DNA from: Chitinophagaceae bacterium
GTDB taxonomy: Bacteria; Bacteroidota; Bacteroidia; Chitinophagales; Chitinophagaceae
Assembly: GCA_947447815.1 (NCBI GenBank)
Contig: CANFLJ010000005.1
Span: forward strand, 1-17,747
DNA length: 17,747 nt
Direction of reading: 5' to 3'
The notes under the pieces were generated by a model. It was not told where the DNA came from and searched no databases. It saw only the letters and a program-made list of their open reading frames with translations. Positions 15,547 through 17,747 of this stretch are shown here, piece by piece; position 1 is the stretch's first letter, and each line of letters begins with the position of its first letter. The position numbers were made by a program, and so were the translations under genes.

Positions 15547-16302
15547 ATGAGATTAAAACTTTTGACTGTAGCTGTTATAGCAATTGCAGTACAATTATTA
15601 GGGGCTTGTAATTCCAGCTTCAGAAAAGGAAAGGAGAAAGAAACTACTTATTCTTTTTCGGCAACTTTTAGCCAAAGATGTGTAATGACAAAAGGAGCAC
15701 AAGACTCCTTAAAACCAACACAGGTATTAACAGAATTGATGTCGGGCAACGAACGCTTTCAAAACAGTACTACAACAGAAAGAGATCATTCTACAAACAT
15801 AAGAAAAGCGATAGATGCTGTGCAATATCCCAAAGCAATAGTATTAAGCTGTATTGATAGCAGGGTGCCAGTAGAAGATATTTTCGATCAGGGAATTGGC
15901 GATCTGTTTGTTGCAAGAGTAGCTGGGAACATAGCAAACACAGATTTGCTGGGCAGTATGGAATTTGCCTGTAAGGTGGCTGGTGCAAAGCTGATTATTG
16001 TAATAGGACACGAACATTGCGGTGCCGTTAAAGGAGCTGTTGACGATCTGCAGATTGGTAATATTACCGCTCTTCTGAATAATATAAAACCTGCCATTAA
16101 AATGAGTGAACAATACGCCGGTGTACATAATTCTAAAAATGAAGATTACCTGGAAACAGTTAATAAAAACAACGTACTAAACACGATCTCTGAAATAAGA
16201 ACTAAAAGCGAAATTTTAAGAGACATGGAAAATAAAGGAGCTATAAAAATTGTTGGAGCTTACTACTCTATACTTACAGGCAAACTAACCCTAATAAATT
16301 AA
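15547..16302 (+). CDS. Beta-class carbonic anhydrase with lipoprotein signal
   Basis: The enzyme interconverts CO2 and bicarbonate with zinc. The zinc ligands are visible: Cys102 in SCIDSR, and His155 and Cys158 in GHEHCGA; the Asp104/Arg106 pair of the active site is also present. The N-terminus is unusual: residues 1-20 are a hydrophobic signal followed by the lipobox LGAC, with Cys21 as the likely lipidated residue. A linker of about 30 residues precedes the catalytic domain. The protein is therefore probably anchored on the periplasmic side of a membrane, whereas most beta-carbonic anhydrases are cytoplasmic. sbtA follows after 46 bases, so both are likely one operon. The domain is complete (251 aa). 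Confidence 0.92.
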   Translation: MRLKLLTVAVIAIAVQLLGACNSSFRKGKEKETTYSFSATFSQRCVMTKGAQDSLKPTQVLTELMSGNERFQNSTTTERDHSTNIRKAIDAVQYPKAIVLSCIDSRVPVEDIFDQGIGDLFVARVAGNIANTDLLGSMEFACKVAGAKLIIVIGHEHCGAVKGAVDDLQIGNITALLNNIKPAIKMSEQYAGVHNSKNEDYLETVNKNNVLNTISEIRTKSEILRDMENKGAIKIVGAYYSILTGKLTLIN

Positions 16303-16348
16303 TCATTGCAGCTGCTAACTATTATATACACTATAAATAAAATACATT

Positions 16349-17314
16349 ATGAACTTTAATTTACTATTCGAAAATTTAACCAACCCTGCATTATTATTCT
16401 TTGTGTTGGGTATTGTTTCTGTCTATTTAAAAAGCGATTTAGAAATCCCACCCAACTCTTCCAAATTCATTTCACTCTATTTATTATTTGCAATAGGGTT
16501 TAAGGGTGGACAAGAATTATCGCACGAGGCTTTTACCAGTGAAATAGGCTGGTCAATGCTGTTCGGAATATTTATTTCCTTATTCATTCCACTCTATACA
16601 TTCTTTATACTAAAAAGAAAATTAAGTGTAGCCGATTCTGGTGCCATTGCAGCAGCATATGGCTCGGTAAGTGCGGTAACATTTGTAACGGCCGTATCCT
16701 ATCTTGAATCGCATCAATTAACCCTTCATGGCCATATGGTAGCCATCATGGCATTAATGGAATCTCCAGCTATCATTATTGGTTTAGTGTTGATTTCATT
16801 ATTTAATAAAGAAGAGAACAGTACAAAAATTAAAATACACTCTGTAATAAAACATTCCTTAACGAATGGTAGTGTATTATTAATTCTAGGTAGTCTTATT
16901 ATTGGATATATGGCTAATGCAAAACAAGCAGAAGGCATTAAGCCTTTTACAAATGATTTGTTTAAAGGTTTTCTGGCAATATTTCTATTAGATATGGGAA
17001 TAACAAGTGGTAAGAAACTAAAAGCATTTTTTTCGTTCGGTGTATTCCCATTAGTGTTTGCTATAATAATTCCGTTAATAAACGGATGCATATTTACAAT
17101 GCTGAGTTCCTTAGTAACACATGACACCACCAACCGATTCATCTTTGCCGTATTAGCAGCCAGCGCATCCTATATTGCAGTACCTGCTGCAATGAAAATA
17201 TCCGTACCTAAAGCAAATCCCGGACTTTATTTACCCATGGCACTTGCAGTTACTTTCCCTATCAATATTACAGTTGGTATGCCCATTTATTTCTGGTTAG
17301 CACAACATTTTTAG
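16349..17314 (+). CDS. sbtA: Sodium-dependent bicarbonate transporter SbtA
   Basis: The 321-aa protein has about ten membrane helices in two inverted halves and matches the SbtA family, known from cyanobacteria as a high-affinity Na+/HCO3- symporter. Characteristic blocks are PALLFFVLGIVSVYLKSDLEIPP (about 13-35), LYLLFAIGFKGGQEL (about 44-58), AAAYGSVSAVTFVTAVSYLE (about 101-120), LLDMGITSGKK (about 214-224) and AVLAASASYIAVPAAMKI (about 267-284). The cytoplasmic loop in the middle (about 153-170) is short. No SbtB regulator gene is nearby. Its place after an exported carbonic anhydrase and a LysR regulator supports bicarbonate uptake for carboxylation reactions in a probable heterotroph. 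Confidence 0.9.
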   Translation: MNFNLLFENLTNPALLFFVLGIVSVYLKSDLEIPPNSSKFISLYLLFAIGFKGGQELSHEAFTSEIGWSMLFGIFISLFIPLYTFFILKRKLSVADSGAIAAAYGSVSAVTFVTAVSYLESHQLTLHGHMVAIMALMESPAIIIGLVLISLFNKEENSTKIKIHSVIKHSLTNGSVLLILGSLIIGYMANAKQAEGIKPFTNDLFKGFLAIFLLDMGITSGKKLKAFFSFGVFPLVFAIIIPLINGCIFTMLSSLVTHDTTNRFIFAVLAASASYIAVPAAMKISVPKANPGLYLPMALAVTFPINITVGMPIYFWLAQHF

Positions 17315-17411
17315 CATCCCTTGCTGAATACATTATCATTTAAGACATATTAGAAATAAATAATACACTTGTAATTGTAAATATTTATTCTATAGAATTA
17401 ATGTCGAACGT

Positions 17412-17419
17412 TATATTTG
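17412..17419 (+). promoter_or_regulatory. Candidate -7 element (TATATTTG) of the AraC-type gene
   Basis: An exact TAnnTTTG match lies 77 bases before the ATG at 17497, in the 182-base spacer after sbtA. It suggests the regulator has its own promoter. A near-palindrome AATAAATA / TATTTATT (17355-17362 and 17382-17389, spacer 19) lies just upstream. No -33 box is seen. Confidence 0.4.
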
Positions 17420-17496
17420 TCAAGTTCAAGTAAATGAGCCATAAGGTTTTTTCTTAAAACATACATTAATCTATATTCGGCAATTAAGTCAGTTGA

Positions 17497-17747
17497 ATGA
17501 AATATAATTTTACGCATAAAGATGGTTTAGGAAAATTGCTACTAATCAATAAAGAGGAGCAATTTTCACTCTCTTATTTCAAACAAAAATCAGACTATAG
17601 CTTTCATACAATTGCTTGGAATACTGGTTATAAACAAAAAGTGTTTATTGATGAAGTAGAATATGAATTCAAGGAGAATACTGTTTTACCAATCATGTTG
17701 AATCAATCTTTTCGATTCGAAAAACCAGAGGATATCATTGCCTGGCA
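17497..17747 (+). CDS. AraC-family regulator, N-terminal part (cut by window edge)
   Basis: The open frame of 83 codons plus two bases runs off the right edge. It encodes an N-terminal sensing domain: LLINKEEQFSLSYF, IAWNTGYKQKVFIDEVEYEF, LPIMLNQSFRFEKPEDIIAW. These phrases, especially the closing FEKPEDIIAWQ, resemble Bacteroidota AraC-type regulators with a cupin-like N-terminal domain. The DNA-binding C-terminus is outside the window, so the family call rests on memory of this N-terminal pattern. The preceding ATG at 17434 ends at a stop after seven codons and is not used. Confidence 0.65.
   Translation, partial: MKYNFTHKDGLGKLLLINKEEQFSLSYFKQKSDYSFHTIAWNTGYKQKVFIDEVEYEFKENTVLPIMLNQSFRFEKPEDIIAW

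Noticed and set aside
15791..16128. Minus-strand ORFs of 65-94 aa within the carbonic anhydrase gene
   Set aside because: Antisense shadows of the zinc-binding region; three overlapping frames and no family features.
16303..16348. Third LysR operator before sbtA
   Set aside because: A CTATAAATA half-site is present at 16331-16339, but the matching TTTATG arm is absent at the required distance, and the short gap points to operon transcription.
16726..17142. 138-aa minus-strand ORF inside sbtA
   Set aside because: It is antisense to well-conserved SbtA motifs, has no recognisable protein character and no separate start signals.
17355..17389. Near-palindrome after sbtA as a terminator
   Set aside because: The stem is A/T only with a 19-base loop and no following T-run typical of a strong intrinsic terminator.

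Overview
The window looks like a chromosomal stretch of a low-GC Bacteroidota bacterium, most likely a member of the Chitinophagaceae or a near relative. The reasons are several TAnnTTTG-type promoter elements upstream of genes, the near absence of strong Shine-Dalgarno sites, secreted proteins whose signal peptides end in '-SQ' or '-AQ', a large extracellular protein made of GCDSIY-type repeats, and typical families of that phylum (DUF4337, DUF2306, LolD-type ATPase, CYTH protein). There is no rRNA, tRNA, insertion sequence, phage gene or CRISPR array.

Layout. (1) 1-3482, minus strand: the first 1160 codons of a giant secreted protein that runs off the left edge. It has a signal peptide, an N-terminal beta-rich region, a C-type lectin domain with an EPN and a WND motif, and then at least 13 tandem 52-residue repeats with two cysteines each. 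(2) 3483-3940: a gene-free, AT-rich divergent spacer. (3) 3941-10306: mostly plus-strand housekeeping and envelope genes. These are a secreted protein of unknown function, a convergent lolD-like ATPase, a run of DUF4337 membrane protein / secreted alpha/beta hydrolase / VIT1-CCC1 metal transporter / CYTH protein, then an MTA/SAH nucleosidase, and a secreted 171-aa protein paired with a 68-aa membrane protein. (4) 10280-14030: a DUF2306 membrane protein (minus), two adjacent polytopic membrane proteins of DUF2157/DUF4401 type, and a lipoprotein of unknown function.

(5) 14058-17747 is the most interesting part. It appears to be a self-contained inorganic-carbon module: a CbbR/CmpR-like LysR regulator (minus), a divergent small protein of unknown function (93 aa), a beta-carbonic anhydrase with a lipoprotein signal, the sodium/bicarbonate symporter SbtA, and the start of an AraC-type regulator at the right edge. 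Two copies of the same promoter design drive the small gene and the carbonic anhydrase-sbtA pair. Each has an inverted repeat with a 16-base spacer, a CAnnTTTG element 29-30 bases after the right TATAAATA box, and a start codon exactly 24 bases beyond that element. The lysR promoter element itself lies inside the first operator. The simplest reading is a LysR regulator that represses itself and activates both transcripts. The export signal on the carbonic anhydrase would keep it out of the cytoplasm, where it could feed bicarbonate to SbtA without short-circuiting the imported pool. All functional calls come from motif reading by eye; no database search was possible.
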